From positions 232,822 to 296,821 of the forward strand of contig BDDD01001473.1 in the NCBI GenBank assembly GCA_001972305.1: a stretch of DNA of 64,000 bases, in the 5' to 3' direction. Below are positions 11,379-22,478 of the stretch, in pieces. The first letter of the stretch is position 1. Each line of letters opens with the position of its first letter. The notes under the pieces were generated by a model that ran no database searches, had not been told where the DNA came from, and saw only the letters and a program-made list of their open reading frames with translations. Made by a program: the position numbers and the translations under genes. The DNA comes from Cephalotus follicularis. Taxonomy: Eukaryota > Streptophyta > Magnoliopsida > Oxalidales > Cephalotaceae.

Positions 11379-12889
11379 TCAAACAAGCATGCCAACCAAG
11401 TTCATGCAATGCTTAAACTTGTTGGCGGGGACTGGTTTAGTCAGCATATCTGCGTGATTGTTAGCAGTACCAACCTTCTTCACTACAATGTTTCTATCAG
11501 AGATGGCTTCTCGGATAAAATGGTACCTGACATCAATGTGCATAGTCCTCTCATGATATACTTGGTTTTTGGTCAAGTATATAGCACTCTGATTGTCGCA
11601 GTAAACCGTAGAGCTTGCTTCCTGCTGAAGTCTAAGCTCGAGAACAAGGTTCCTCAACCAAATAGCTTCTTTTACTGCTTCTGATATTGCATGTACTCTA
11701 CCTCTGTAGTAGACAAGGCAACTGCTGACTGTATGATTGACCTCCAACTAATAGTTGAACCTGACAGGGTGAAGATGTACCCAGTTAATGATCTCATTTT
11801 ATCGAGGTCACCAGCGTAGTCAGAATCTACAAAGCCCACAACTGTGGTTCCGTTCAAAGCTTTTCTGTCAAAGACTAAACCCAAATCTACGAAGCCTCTA
11901 AGATACCTAAGTATCAACTTCACTGCCTGCCAATGAACCTTTATCGGATTCGCCATATATCTGCTCACCACGCTAACTGCATGAGCAATGTCGGGACGAG
12001 TGCAAACCATCGCATACATAATGCTTCCTACTGCACTGGAATATGGGACACGCGACATAGCAGACTCCTCGGCATCTGATTGAGGTGAATGCAGAGCTGA
12101 GAGTCTGAAGTGGGATGCCAACGGTGTACTGACAGACTTAGCGTTTTGCATGCCAAACCTCTCAAGTACTTTTTCAATATACTTCCTTTGAGAGAGAAAT
12201 AGCTTCCCTTCTTTCTTGTCCCTCTGAATTTCCATACCTAAAATCTTCTTGGCATGGCCGAGATCTTTCATCTCAAACTCCTCACTGAGCTGTTTCTTCA
12301 AAACTAATATCTCTGACATGTTCTTCGCAGCAATGAGCATGTCATCCACGTATAAGAGGAGATAGACAAAGAACCCATTATCAAGACGTCTGAAGTAGAC
12401 ACAACTGTCATAGGTGCTCCTATGATAACCATGCTTAATCATAAAATTGTCAAATCTCTTGTACCATTGTCTTGGGGACTGTTTCAAACCATACAAAGAT
12501 TTCTTCAATATGTAGACATGGTCTTCTCTGCCTTCTACAGAATACCCTTCTAACTGAACCATGTAAATAGTCTCCTCAAGCTCGCCATAAAGAAATACAG
12601 TCTTGATATCAAGCTGCTCAAGATCTAAATTATGTAGAGTAACCATGGCTAGCAACATACGAATAGATGTATGTTTTACCACTGGAGAGAATACTTCATC
12701 GTAGTCGATTCCCTCTTTCTGACTATAACCTTTAGCTACAAGTCTGGCCTTGTATCTAACATCTTTAACCCCTGGTATTCCTTCTTTCTTCTTAAAGATC
12801 CATTTGCATCCAATGGCTATTTTCCCCTTAGGCAGTTCCACCAAATCCCAAGTCTGATTTTTGTCTAGAGATTCTAGTTCTTCAACCAT
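11379..12889 (-). pseudogene. Copia pol, reverse transcriptase and RNase H
   Basis: The upper part (12889 down to about 11690) encodes a Copia RT. It starts at the conserved LDKNQTWDLVELP block, has the KARLVAKGYSQKEGIDYDE motif, and carries the catalytic YVDD box (LLLYVDDMLIAAKN). RNase H follows (FVDSDYAGD, then SLTGYIFTLSGSTISW). The reading frame then shifts, and the C-terminal RNase H (YCDNQSAIYL, HIDVRYHFIRE) continues in another frame at 11379-11747. In life this converts the element RNA to DNA inside virus-like particles. The frame break near 11690 separates the last part of RNase H, so no full polyprotein can be made. Confidence 0.92.
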
Positions 12890-12949
12890 TGCAATAGACC
12901 ATTTCTCTGACTCTGGGCAAGTGATAGCCTCGGTATAGGTAGAGGGTTC

Positions 12950-13885
12950 CTAAATTCCCATATCTTTTGCTGTCGTCAGAGCATAAACCACCAAGTCAGA
13001 ATACACATATCTCTTAGGGGGTCGGATCTGCCTCATTTCTCTGCTAGTAGCTATCGAGTAAGGTTGTTCAACCTCTTCTACTCTTGAATCATTATTACTA
13101 GTGGTCTGACTCGAAGATACCTTCTGAGTGGTATCGTCTGGAAACTCCACTTGAAGCTCCACCTCATCCGCCTTATTCTGCTGTTTACCTGCAGACTCAA
13201 CAACAACCTTCCTCTGATCAAGCATAAGCAATTCATTAAAAGTTACATCCCTACTAATAATGAACTTGGGTGAACCAGGTTCTTAGCACCATAGCCGGTA
13301 ACCCTTCACCCCATCAGCATAACCCACAAATAAGCACTTCTTTGCTCTAGGTTCAAGCTTACCATCTTTAACGTGATAATAACCAGGGCATCCAAAAACT
13401 TTTAAAGTTGAATAGTCACAAGGCTTACCTGACCATACCTCAAACGAAGTCTTGCATTCAATTGTTGTTGAAGGAGAGCGATTCACCAAATAACACACTG
13501 CGTTAACAGCTTCTGCCCAAAAATCCTTTTCCATGCCAGCATTAGAGAGCATACATCTTGCTCTCTCCAGAAGAGTTATATTCATGCGCTCTACCACCCC
13601 ATTCTGCTGAGGAGTGTGTCTAACTGTACGATGCCGTACTATCTCTGAATTTGCGTAGAACTTATTGAACTCAGCACCACATAACTCTAGACCATTGTCG
13701 GTCCTCAAACGTTTTATCTTTTTCCCAGTCTGATTTTCCACCAAAGCTTTCCACTTCTTGAAAGTTTCAAACACATCACTCTTTCTCTTCAAGAAATAAA
13801 CCCAGACTTTCCTGGAGAAGTCACCAATAAATGTCACAAAGTATAGAGCACCACCTTTAGATGGAACCTGAGTTGATCCCCACAA
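12950..13885 (-). pseudogene. Copia pol, integrase core and linker to RT
   Basis: 13283-13885 encodes the integrase catalytic core. The three acidic positions are visible as FIGDFSRK, LRTDNGLE and HTPQQNGVVERMN. It is followed by the Copia-type C-terminal block (VFGCPGYYHVKDGKLEPRAKKCLFVGY). After a break, 12950-13231 encodes the acidic linker that joins integrase to RT (MRQIRPPKRYVYSD). The stop near 13282 and the gap to the RT frame interrupt the polyprotein. The role would be insertion of the element DNA into the genome. Confidence 0.9.
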
Positions 13886-13996
13886 ATCAGAATGAATATA
13901 GTCAAGTATGCCCTTTGTCGAATGTGTACCCGTACTGAATTTTACTCTGGTCTACTTGCCGACTACACAATGTTCACAAAATTCAAGTGGAGTGGT

Positions 13997-14620
13997 CTAC
14001 TCCCCACACAGTAAACCACGTTTACTCAAAGTTGACAAGCCACGCTCACTCATATGACCCAAACGCATATGCCACAGTTTCGTTCTATCATCTTCAGAAA
14101 CTGAGCTAAATACGACATCGACAGATCCCATTACTGTGCTGCCCTGCAAGTGATAAAGATGATTTACCTTGGTACCCTTCATCACAACTAGATTACCTTT
14201 TGAGACTTTAAGTACTCAACCTCCACCGGTGTACACACACCCTATGGAATCCAAGCTGCCCAACGAGATCAAATTTTTCTTCAGCTCTGGTATATGCCTA
14301 ACTTCTGTCAGAGTTCTTACTGCTCCGTCATGACACTTGATTCGAACAGTACCAATACTCACTGTCACTATCTGGTTCGTATGTCGTGAACCAGGCACTG
14401 TTTGGGCACATGTGGTATGATGCTCCCGAATCCAAAATTCAGATATCCTCTGAAAAAGTAACGGTAGAGCACGCTGTAAGAACGTTGTCTGACGCATCAG
14501 ATGTATTACCATTTGCAACATTCGCTGAATCAGACTTCTCACCATGATGCTTCCCTTTTCTCTTGAGCAAAGGACAATCAGATTTATAATGTCCTCTCTT
14601 GTGGAAATAGTAACACTCAA
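13997..14620 (-). pseudogene. Copia pol, protease and GAG-pre-integrase remnants
   Basis: 13997-14185 carries the GAG-pre-integrase signature LWHMRLGHMSERGL that precedes Copia integrase. 14216-14620 carries the protease C-terminal part ([21 protein letters not shown]). The expected catalytic DSGAS block is replaced by WIREHHTTC, consistent with small indels destroying the active site. A stop separates the two blocks near 14215. Confidence 0.8.
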
Positions 14621-15327
14621 CGTTGCTCTTATCCACTGTTGGCCTATCCTCTGCAGGCCTGGATTTAAAGCGACTACCAGATCTGCCTCGAGTAGACTTA
14701 TCTATGTTCTTATTGGTCCTTCCCCTGACCATCAGACCATCTGCATTATCATCAATAGCTTTACCCTTTAGCTTCGTCTTAAGCTCGGCAGAGTTCAAAG
14801 AGGCCTTAACATCCTCTAAAGTTATGGACTCCCGTCCATAAAGCATTGAATTCACAAAGTTCTCATAGGAGGCAGGCAAAGAACACAACACAAGCAAAGC
14901 TTGATCTTCATCATCGAGCTTAATATCCAGATTTTTCATATCTAGAACAATTTTATTAAACTCATCCATGTATTCTTGAACAGGGGTGCCTTCAAACATC
15001 TTAAGGGTATAAAGACGCTGCTTCAAATATAATCTCGATGTAAGAGATTTCTTCATGTAGAGACTTTCGAGTTTATTCCAGAGACCAGCCGTTGTTTCTT
15101 CATTGGCGACTTCTCTGAGCACTTTGTCATCAATGGGACAACTGAATAGCGCTATGCGCCCTCTCATCCATCTCTACTATTTCAACCGGGGTCATATCGA
15201 CTGGATAATTACCATCCAGTGCTCTGACCGTCCCCTCTCGCCTTAATAAAGCCTTCATCTTTATTCTCCATAAACCAAAGTTGTTTTGTCCGTCAAAAGA
15301 AGTAATCTGAAACTTGAAGGATGCCAT
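14439..15327 (-). pseudogene. Copia gag
   Basis: The likely start is the ATG at 15327 (MASFKFQITSFDGQNNFGLW), 29 bases after the PBS in reading direction. The N-terminal capsid block runs to about 15150. A frameshift then moves the reading to the frame at 14439-15167, which holds the UBN2-type capsid body (LKQRLYTLKMFEGTPVQEYMDEF) and a zinc knuckle. The knuckle reads [14 protein letters not shown], so its second cysteine has become phenylalanine. Gag would form the particle and bind element RNA. Both the frameshift and the lost cysteine make this copy defective. Confidence 0.88.
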
Positions 15328-15355
15328 CACGAAGAACCTTAGAATCAAGTCTAAC

Positions 15356-15367
15356 GCTCTGATACCA
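15356..15367 (-). other. Copia primer binding site (tRNA-iMet)
   Basis: Minus strand TGGTATCAGAGC, complementary to the 3' end of initiator methionine tRNA. It lies three bases inside the 5' LTR, which ends at 15371. Confidence 0.9.
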
Positions 15368-15370
15368 GTT

Positions 15371-15804
15371 TGTTGTGACAAGCAGCGGAAAACACAAGAT
15401 AGCAGCTAAACAAATAAAACGAAGAACGACACAAAACACAAGATTTACGTGGTTCGATCAATGTGATATACGTCCACGGGCGAGGGAGAGGAATTCCACT
15501 AAATCAAATGAAAGAGTTACAAGTTACAAAGATCGAATAATCGATCACCAAAGAACAAAACTTGTTTATCTTCCTAAGAAAAGCTTACAGCCGTTTTAAG
15601 ACTTAAATATAAACCAAACTATCTTCTTCTTTACATAATTTACAAGTGAGAACATATATATATATATCATAAAGTCCTAATCTAACTAGAAGGAGGAGTC
15701 CAAATCCGACTTGACTTAGGAATCCTACTTTGACTTGACTAAGGACTAAGGACTCCTACTCCTACTCGACTTAGGAGTGCCAAAATTCAAGTCATATTTT
15801 AACA
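15371..15804 (-). repeat. Copia 5' LTR
   Basis: 434 bp with TG...CA ends on the minus strand (TGTTAAAATATG ... CTTGTCACAACA). This is the uninterrupted copy and serves as the reference that reveals the CACTA insertion in the other LTR. The 5-bp duplication GTAAC follows at 15805-15809. Confidence 0.92.
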
Positions 15805-15809
15805 GTAAC

Positions 15810-16961
15810 ATTTACTATTTTTATTGTGAGTGGTATCATGTAACACAACAAATTCAATTGGTTAATAAAAGTAATGGTGTAGTATATTTCCTTCAAAATG
15901 TTTTTTATTAATTTAAGTGACAATCTTTAACTATTTAAATTATAACATATTTTACATTCAAATTGTTTCTTTACATTTATTTATTTAAAAACTAGACATG
16001 TATAACTTTAAACAACTACTTATTTGCTCAAAACGAATAACGAACATATTCCGACGACGGTTTTCATAACACCAAAAAATTTTCATGTTTCAGATGGGTC
16101 AATCGTGACCTGTTTTGAATCATCAAATCGGTCTGGAACCGATCCGGACCGAATCGTACATGGCCTGACCCTAACCGTGAAGCATCGATACGTAAAAAAC
16201 AACCGGATCGGATCGACCGGCTTCCATTGCGGACCGGTCCAGCCTGGACCGGACCGGATCAATGTCCAACTTAACAGATTGGGATTCTTTTCGGGGGCGA
16301 ATTATATGAAAGAATTGAATTGCCCAGTGCACTAACATAATAATAAAAAGGTTATCAAAATTAATACACGCGACATAAATCGTAATAGTTGTATAATTCC
16401 CCATGGTTAGATTGTTACCGTGCTCACTGCACCCTGCACTGGAGACGATTCATTTCCCAACTTACCACTAACAATCAAAAAACAAATCCCTAACCCCAAA
16501 AACAGAATCAGATCTGAATCAGGCAGCCACCCACTCCACAGTGCACTCGACTCAACACCTCTAAGGCTCTAACTCTCGGCTCTCGCAATTGAAATCACTG
16601 CGCCATCGTCTCACAAAGATTTGCTGAGGCAATAATTTATTAGTAGTTATGGCTGATACCACCGTAGATTGTGAAGCAAAATACTGTGCCTAATTTTTGT
16701 TTCATTAATTGATTTGTTGACATGCACTGCAAAAATGGTGGATAATGTGGGCTTTGACTTTTATCTTCACTGTCTTATATCCACTTGGTGTTTTACCAAC
16801 CTCAAACTTTGATTACTGTGATTCAATAGTTGTTATGGTTAATAATTTGTGCATCTCTTATAGGTTTGTTAATTATTTTGTCCATTATGAGGAAGCAGTA
16901 AAATGTGCAGGTGCCTCAGTAGAGAATCTTAAATTTTCTTTTTTGCTTTTATAGATTTGGA
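15810..16961. other. Upstream region and probable 5' UTR of the L24 gene
   Basis: 15810-16080 is AT-rich without visible features. 16085-16275 is GC-rich, built from CCGGACCGG/GGATCGGATC variants, and is probably a remnant of a non-autonomous transposon. 16400-16640 is C-rich and transcript-like (CCCTAACCCC and short ACC-rich stretches) and is the likely start of the gene. An acceptor TTTTGCTTTTATAG ends at 16954, eight bases before the ATG, which suggests an intron in the 5' UTR. I could not fix its donor. Confidence 0.5.
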
Positions 16962-19900
16962 ATGGGTTGGAAAGCAGCTGAGAAACTCATTAGACACTGG
17001 AAGATTATCAGAGGAGATAATGTAAGAATGAGATTAAAATACAACATTTTTACTTATCCTTTAATGTCTCTCTGAACTTCTCCAAATGGTTCTTTTTTTT
17101 TTTTTGTTTCTTCCTTGGCAGGTAATGATAATCAGGGGAAAGGATAAAGGTGAGACTGGTGTCATAAAGCGTGTCATTCGTTCTCAAAATCGTGTTATTG
17201 TTGAAGGAAAAAATCTGGTAAGGGGTTATAATTCTTGGTGGTCTTGCTTTTTGGTGCTTGTGACACCTTCTATTTCACAATTTTTTTTTCTGTCTTCCTG
17301 TTCTATCTGAGCTTTGTGGGCAGGGGAGGTGGTATTTGAGTTGTGAATTCTATCTGTTCTTTGCGGGAAGGGTAATTGTTTATTTTTCTAGTTATTCACT
17401 ATAAACTGTGTGATATGCAAGCACCATGTGACATGCGGGCAGGGGAGGGAGTATTTGAGGCTCGAAATCTATCTGTTCTTTGCGGAAAGTGTAATTGTTC
17501 ATTTTTTTTAAGTTATTCAATATAAGAATGATATGAAAGGATCATATAGCATATGGAAGCATGTTCACGACTTTAGAGTCTTAACAAAGCTTGCAGATAT
17601 GCTGATGTTAATTTTAACCCTAGATCCTTTCAACTATGCTAGAGTTTTTGCATATATTAACCTTGCCATTGAATTGGGATATTGTGCACCACGCCTTAGA
17701 TTAATACGCACTAAATTTGGTTTCTGTAGAAAACGAGGGAACAAAATTATTCATTCTAAGGGAAATCATGTATTTTTCTGCCATTCTGGCTTAGAAATCT
17801 GTTTATTGAGCGCGTGTGTGCTTTTACTATCATACTTCTAAATAAATTATTCTAGTAATAGATTATTTCTTTATATCTCATTGAAACCGAATAATAGTAG
17901 ATGTCAAAATTATTTTCCTCATTTTGACATTACACATCCTTTATTGCTTCTGTTGTGATAGAGATCCGGTAACAATGAATTTGTTTCTTCCTGCTTGGGC
18001 TGAGCTGTTAAGGCGGGCTCCGAGGTCGGGTCCGGTTCTAGGGAAAACAGAAAAGGCAGTCAGAGGGTAGCCCGGGGTCTATACCCAGGGCTACTCTTTG
18101 TTGTTTAAGTCAGCATTCATGACATCAGAGAGTATTTAGCTTAGGTATTGGAGAAAGGGAATGTTTCAGGTGATAGAGAATGAAGCTGTACAGTGATGAT
18201 ATCGGCTGATTCTCTGGGTCTGCCAAAAAGGGATCCCTTCTGAAATGGACAGAGGTCCCCTATTATAGTGTCACTGTAGCTGGGGTGAAATGACCAAGAG
18301 GCCCTCCTCCTGGTTCTCTGCTGGTGGGGGTGGGTGGTAATTTACCATGTGGCTGTCTGGCCCACCCCATCCCAACCCCTCAACCGGTGACACGTGGCGC
18401 TGCTATAGGAGATGTACAGCTCTCACTGATGTAGGCTTCTTCTGGATTCCTAATGGGCTCTTGAATCGGGCCTTTTGGGACCAACCATCATCTTCTAACA
18501 TGGTTGGATCGCACTCACTCACTCTGTGAGATGAATTTATTAAGGCTATTGCGCGAATTATGCTGGTTCAATGAACATAGAGAAAAATATTTCCTAGGTG
18601 TTAATGGATGTGAGGTTCAAACATAAATGTTGCATGAAACTAATAAGGGCATTCGTTCTCGACATAAAACCAGTGGTGCCATCAGCCATGTACTTTTACA
18701 CGCATCCAATCTTTTTGTGTCATACCATTATATTTCTATTTTATTATTCTTGATGCTTAAGATAATCTTATGTTTGCTTGTTTATGTTTAGTTTATAAGC
18801 TTGTGTATTTCTGTTTCATTCATTCAGCATCCTGACAATCTGGGTACAGCCTCGCCTCTCCCCCTTAAAAATGTTAAAGCTCTTGTAATTTATTTTGAAT
18901 AAGAGAACCAAAACTATATGTTATAGTTAGAGGGCCCAAAAATAGTTTTAGGTTCTTATATACGATATATATATTTAACATCAATAACTTATCTTTTGTT
19001 ACATAAAACATATATAATTCTAATATCACTTGACTTTATATTCAATAATTTTTTGATCTATATTGTATTGTCTTTTTGACACTTGGATACATATCTATAA
19101 TTTAAGTGTGAATTAACCCAAAGCACAAAATCATCATCAACAATACAAAATCTCTCTTGTTTTCTAATTTCCCTACTAAGTTAAATACTAGCTTGGCAAA
19201 AAAGTAAACCACCTATTTCTATTTATTTAATTATTAATCCATGTCTTCTTCACCATATTGTACATATAATGTTAATGGCATATCTCATTGTGACCCTCAA
19301 ATATACATGAAATCCCAATTTAGCTCCTTTGTCACTTTTATTATTTTCCACCTCAATTATCATCTGGTAGGGCCGTTAGTTTGAAATAAACGGAATAGGT
19401 AAAAACTACTATGTTTTTGCGCATGGAATCCGTTGACATTGTGGAACTAAGAGAAGCGCAAATCTCTTTCTGACCCTCATCGCTTTTATTGTTTTCCACC
19501 TCAATTATCATCTGTTGGTGTTAAGAGTGGCAACGGGTCGGGTACCCGCCAGAATTGCTCATCCCAATCCCGAACCCGTTTATGTATCCCAATCCCGAAA
19601 CCCGTCCCAAACCCGTTTAAATTTTATAATAATTTTTCAAACCCTTCCCGTCCCAAACCCGCTACACCCGTTAATTACCCGTCCCACCCGATTATCATTT
19701 AATCGGGTAGGATACCCGAAACCCGACCCCAAACCCGAAATTTAAAGAGAGTTGATTGGAGAAAAAAAAAGAAAAATAAATAAATAAGTCTCTAATATCA
19801 TCTATCACTATAAACCTAATAATAATTCAACATTACACTATTCATTAACAACAAATTTAGTATCCCACTCAATCATCAACAAATTTACATCATATTCAAC

Positions 19901-22478
19901 ATCACAATGCTAATCAACAACAAAAATCAAATCATAGTTCAATATACTAATACTCTAAACAATTCAAGTATACCAAGTGACCAATATACATCAACTACAA
20001 AAGATCAAATTTAACACTAATACCATAAACAAGTCCAACACAATAAACAACAATTTTCAATTACACAACTCATGTAACTTTCTTTTTGCACTTCACCTAC
20101 AGAAGTTAGAAAAACATATTAGAGTATGATTGTAACAAATAAACGGGTTCGGGTAGCGGGTATCCTAGGAGGAAATCCCAATCCCATCCCAAACCCTAAC
20201 GGGTATTTTTTTAAAATCTCAAACCCATCCCAAATCCTATTAAGATTTTATAAACGGGTCCTATTAGGGTCTGGACGAGTCGGATACCCTAATAGTCCCG
20301 GAAAATTGTCATCCCTAGTTGGTGTCATTACTTTGAAATAAACGGAATAGGTAAAAACTACTATGTTTTTGCGCATGGAATCCGTTGACATTGTGGAACT
20401 AATAGAAGCACAAATCTCTTTCTGACTTTATTGTTTTCCACCTCAATTATCATCCAGTGGTGTCATTACTTTGAAATAAACGGAATGGGTAAAAACTACA
20501 TTGTTTTCGCTCATGTAATCTGTTGACATTGTGGAACTGAGAGAAGTGCGATCACTCGCACGCACTTAAAAACAAATGCACATGGGACCAACATTTGCCT
20601 ATTACCTGCAAATTAAGTATTTACTGTTTTTTGAGGGAATTTGCAGAGATTAGGTGGATGAATGTCCCACATTTTTTTTTTCGGATTGTCTTTCAACATT
20701 GTGTTTTTACTTGATGAACATCATGCACTAAAAAAATGTAGTTTTTACTTATTCTGTTAATTTAAAACTGACGACACTAACGGATGAGCTGAATTGGGGG
20801 AAAAAGTGGGAGGATTCAATTGAATTCAAGAAATTAAATTGACATTTCATATATATTCGGAGGGGTCGAAGGGAGGATAACAGTTCTGCTTTCAACAATT
20901 ATGAAACAACTCTTTTTAACCGTTATCTTACATATACACGCACTTGCATGCATGCACAAACAAATACTATAGGTAACACATTGGTGAAGGCGGATATAAA
21001 TGTTCTATTTATTTGTCTTTTTTGGGAAACTGTGTAAAAACTAATCGTTAATATTGAATCCCCCCAGCCAAGGCTACCTCACCTTCCCAAGTCAAAAAAA
21101 AAGGACTTCAAGATCCTCATTTGATCCTTAATTATATAATTTATGTTGAGTATCAACTTTGAACTTGAAAATAGGACTATCTTGCACTCAACATTTCATC
21201 TCCTCGATATGCCCCGTTTGCAGGTGAAAAAGCATATTAAGCAAGGACAAGGTCATGAAGGTGGGATTTTTACAGTTGAAGCCCCACTTCATGCCTCAAA
21301 TGTTCAAGTTCTTGATCCAGCCACAGGGTACGGTATTAATTCTGATCCTTGATTAATAATTATTGGTGCTACCTAAGTTTGTTTCTCCAATAGAAGAGTG
21401 AGGTTCCACTTGCAGGAAGCCTTGTAAGGTTGGAATGAAATATCTAGAAGATGGAACCAAAGTGAGAGTATCAAGAGGTCAAGGAGCATCTGGGTCCATA
21501 ATCCCTCGGCCTGAGATTTTGAAGATACGGACAACACCAAGGCCTACAGTTGGTACTTGACATTTATCACCTTCTCTTTTAATTAGTGCTTACGTTACAA
21601 GTGGATTTGTCTTATTCTTTCTCCTACTGTGTGGCACATGAGATAAGCATGTACTTGTAGTTGAAATCTGCATTCGAAGTATACACGCGAAATTCTTTAC
21701 GTAAGAGAAAGAGCCTTGAAATGTGAGACTTAGATTCACTGCTTACTTTAGAGCATGACGAATAAGATTGAGATGCAACTATTATGGGAAATTTTAGATG
21801 TAGAAATTCTTGGTTAGTGCAAAGTGGGCTTTGAATTAATGGTCCAGTGCCAGCAAAGGGATCTGGTTCCCCCTAAATGTCAAATACGAAGACTTGTAAT
21901 GTAAATTAAGACTTTAAAATCATATTGAAAATTGAAAATACAGTTAGTGATCAGTAACCTACTGATGTAGTATTTGTTGAACAATGTTGAAAAAAGTGAA
22001 ATTTTGCCATCTTGTGGTACTACAATTCTAGTAACAGCACAGGGTTTACAAATTTATCTTTTCATTGGGAAATTTTTCATTTGGAATTTCAAGGCATAGG
22101 AATGAATTTTCCTTTAATTACTGATTGCTTTATAACAGTCATGATAGAAGATCGGTTTAGGATGGCCAATTTTTGCTGCACTGATAATCAGCTAAATTGT
22201 GTTTAAAATGTTGCAAAAAACTAGATCCAAAAGGACTGATATGATTACTGGATAGGATTTTTGACATTTAACTGGATTTTGACATGTCATCAACCGAAGT
22301 TTTCTAGCCGTTTGAGGCATCTGGCTGTACTCATCATGTATTTGGAAGCGAATTCTCTTATAAACATTGGTTGCTTATTTGTTTCTTTATTGCAGCTGGT
22401 CCCAAAGATACTCCAATTGACATGGTGCTTGAAAAGACATACGACCCTAAAACCGGGAAGGGCATGCCTGACATTTGA
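16962..22478 (+). CDS. Ribosomal protein L24, bacterial type, probably mitochondrial (uL24m)
   Basis: Five coding exons: 16962-17021, 17122-17217, 21224-21327, 21416-21552 and 22396-22478. Every intron is GT-AG and the frame stays open, giving 480 bases and 159 aa. The start MGWKAAEKLIRHWKIIRGDN runs into a KOW motif (VMIIRGKDKGETGVIKRVIR). Next come the L24 core block EGGIFTVEAPLHASNVQVLD and the C-terminal extension with KVRVSRGQGASGSIIPRPEI and TYDPKTGKGMPDI. L24 is an early-assembling protein of the large subunit that binds 23S-type rRNA. Length and C-terminus match the plant KOW protein thought to serve mitochondrial ribosomes rather than the plastid form. Organelle targeting is inferred; no classical presequence is obvious. 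The gene appears intact despite a 4-kb, transposon-filled intron 2. Confidence 0.93.
17318..17555 (+). repeat. Tandem duplication in intron 2
   Basis: Two units of about 119 bp, starting at 17318 and 17437. Both begin GGGCAGGGGAGG and share ATCTATCTGTTCTTTGCGG. Divergence between them is moderate. Confidence 0.75.
17556..17955. other. Intron 2 sequence, nothing recognised
   Basis: AT-rich. A 102-codon ORF (17533-17841) has no resemblance I can place and lies inside the intron, so I do not call a gene. Confidence 0.5.
17956..18540 (-). repeat. LTR-like fragment in intron 2
   Basis: A GC-rich island. On the minus strand it reads like an LTR promoter: ACACTATAATAGGGGACC, followed by a leader with CATTCTCTATCACCTG. 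No partner LTR, coding region or target duplication was found. The assignment rests on composition and promoter-like layout only. Confidence 0.35.
18541..19290. other. Intron 2 AT-rich stretch, nothing recognised
   Basis: Low-complexity AT-rich intronic sequence without ORF, repeat or motif that I can support. Confidence 0.5.
19291..20867. mobile_element. Foldback/MITE-like element with tandem left arm
   Basis: The outer ends are inverted: TGACCCTCAAATATACATGA at the left against GACCCCTCCGAATATATATG on the other strand at the right. The inner arms also pair (CAATTATCATCTGTTGGTGT against CAATTCAGCTCATCCGTTAG). A unit of about 140 bp containing AAATAAACGGAATAGGTAAA is present about three times in the left arm (from about 19379, 20329 and 20468) and once, inverted, at about 20730-20815. 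A hAT element splits the left arm. I could not find a target duplication. Confidence 0.55.
19522..20317. mobile_element. Non-autonomous hAT element
   Basis: 796 bp between perfect 8-bp duplications GTTGGTGT (19514-19521 and 20318-20325). The ends are TAAGAGTGGCAAC and, inverted, TAGGGATGACAAT, close to the TAGGGRTGGCAA-type ends of plant hAT elements. Subterminal CCCGAACCCG-like repeats flank an AT-rich middle. There is no transposase. It interrupts the foldback element, so it is the younger insertion. Confidence 0.88.

Larger units (their letters stand above)
146..15804 (-). mobile_element. Copia LTR retrotransposon with nested insertions
   Basis: A Ty1/Copia element read on the minus strand. 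The order from right to left is 5' LTR (15371-15804), PBS, gag, protease, integrase, reverse transcriptase, RNase H, polypurine tract and 3' LTR (10821-11190 plus 146-215). Integrase lies before RT, which is the Copia order. The perfect 5-bp duplication GTAAC at 141-145 and 15805-15809 proves the outer boundaries. The 3' LTR is split by a 10.6-kb CACTA transposon. The coding region carries several frameshifts and stops, so the element is not autonomous. The gag N-terminus (NFGLWRIKMKALL) suggests a Tork/Tnt1-like lineage; that assignment is by resemblance only. Confidence 0.93.

Noticed and set aside
15356-15367. tRNA gene signals at TGGTATCAGAGC sites
   Set aside because: All such sites are retroelement primer sites next to LTR ends; no tRNA cloverleaf surrounds them.
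17533-17841. 102-codon ORF in L24 intron 2
   Set aside because: No similarity recognised, no promoter context, and it starts inside a tandem duplication of an intron.
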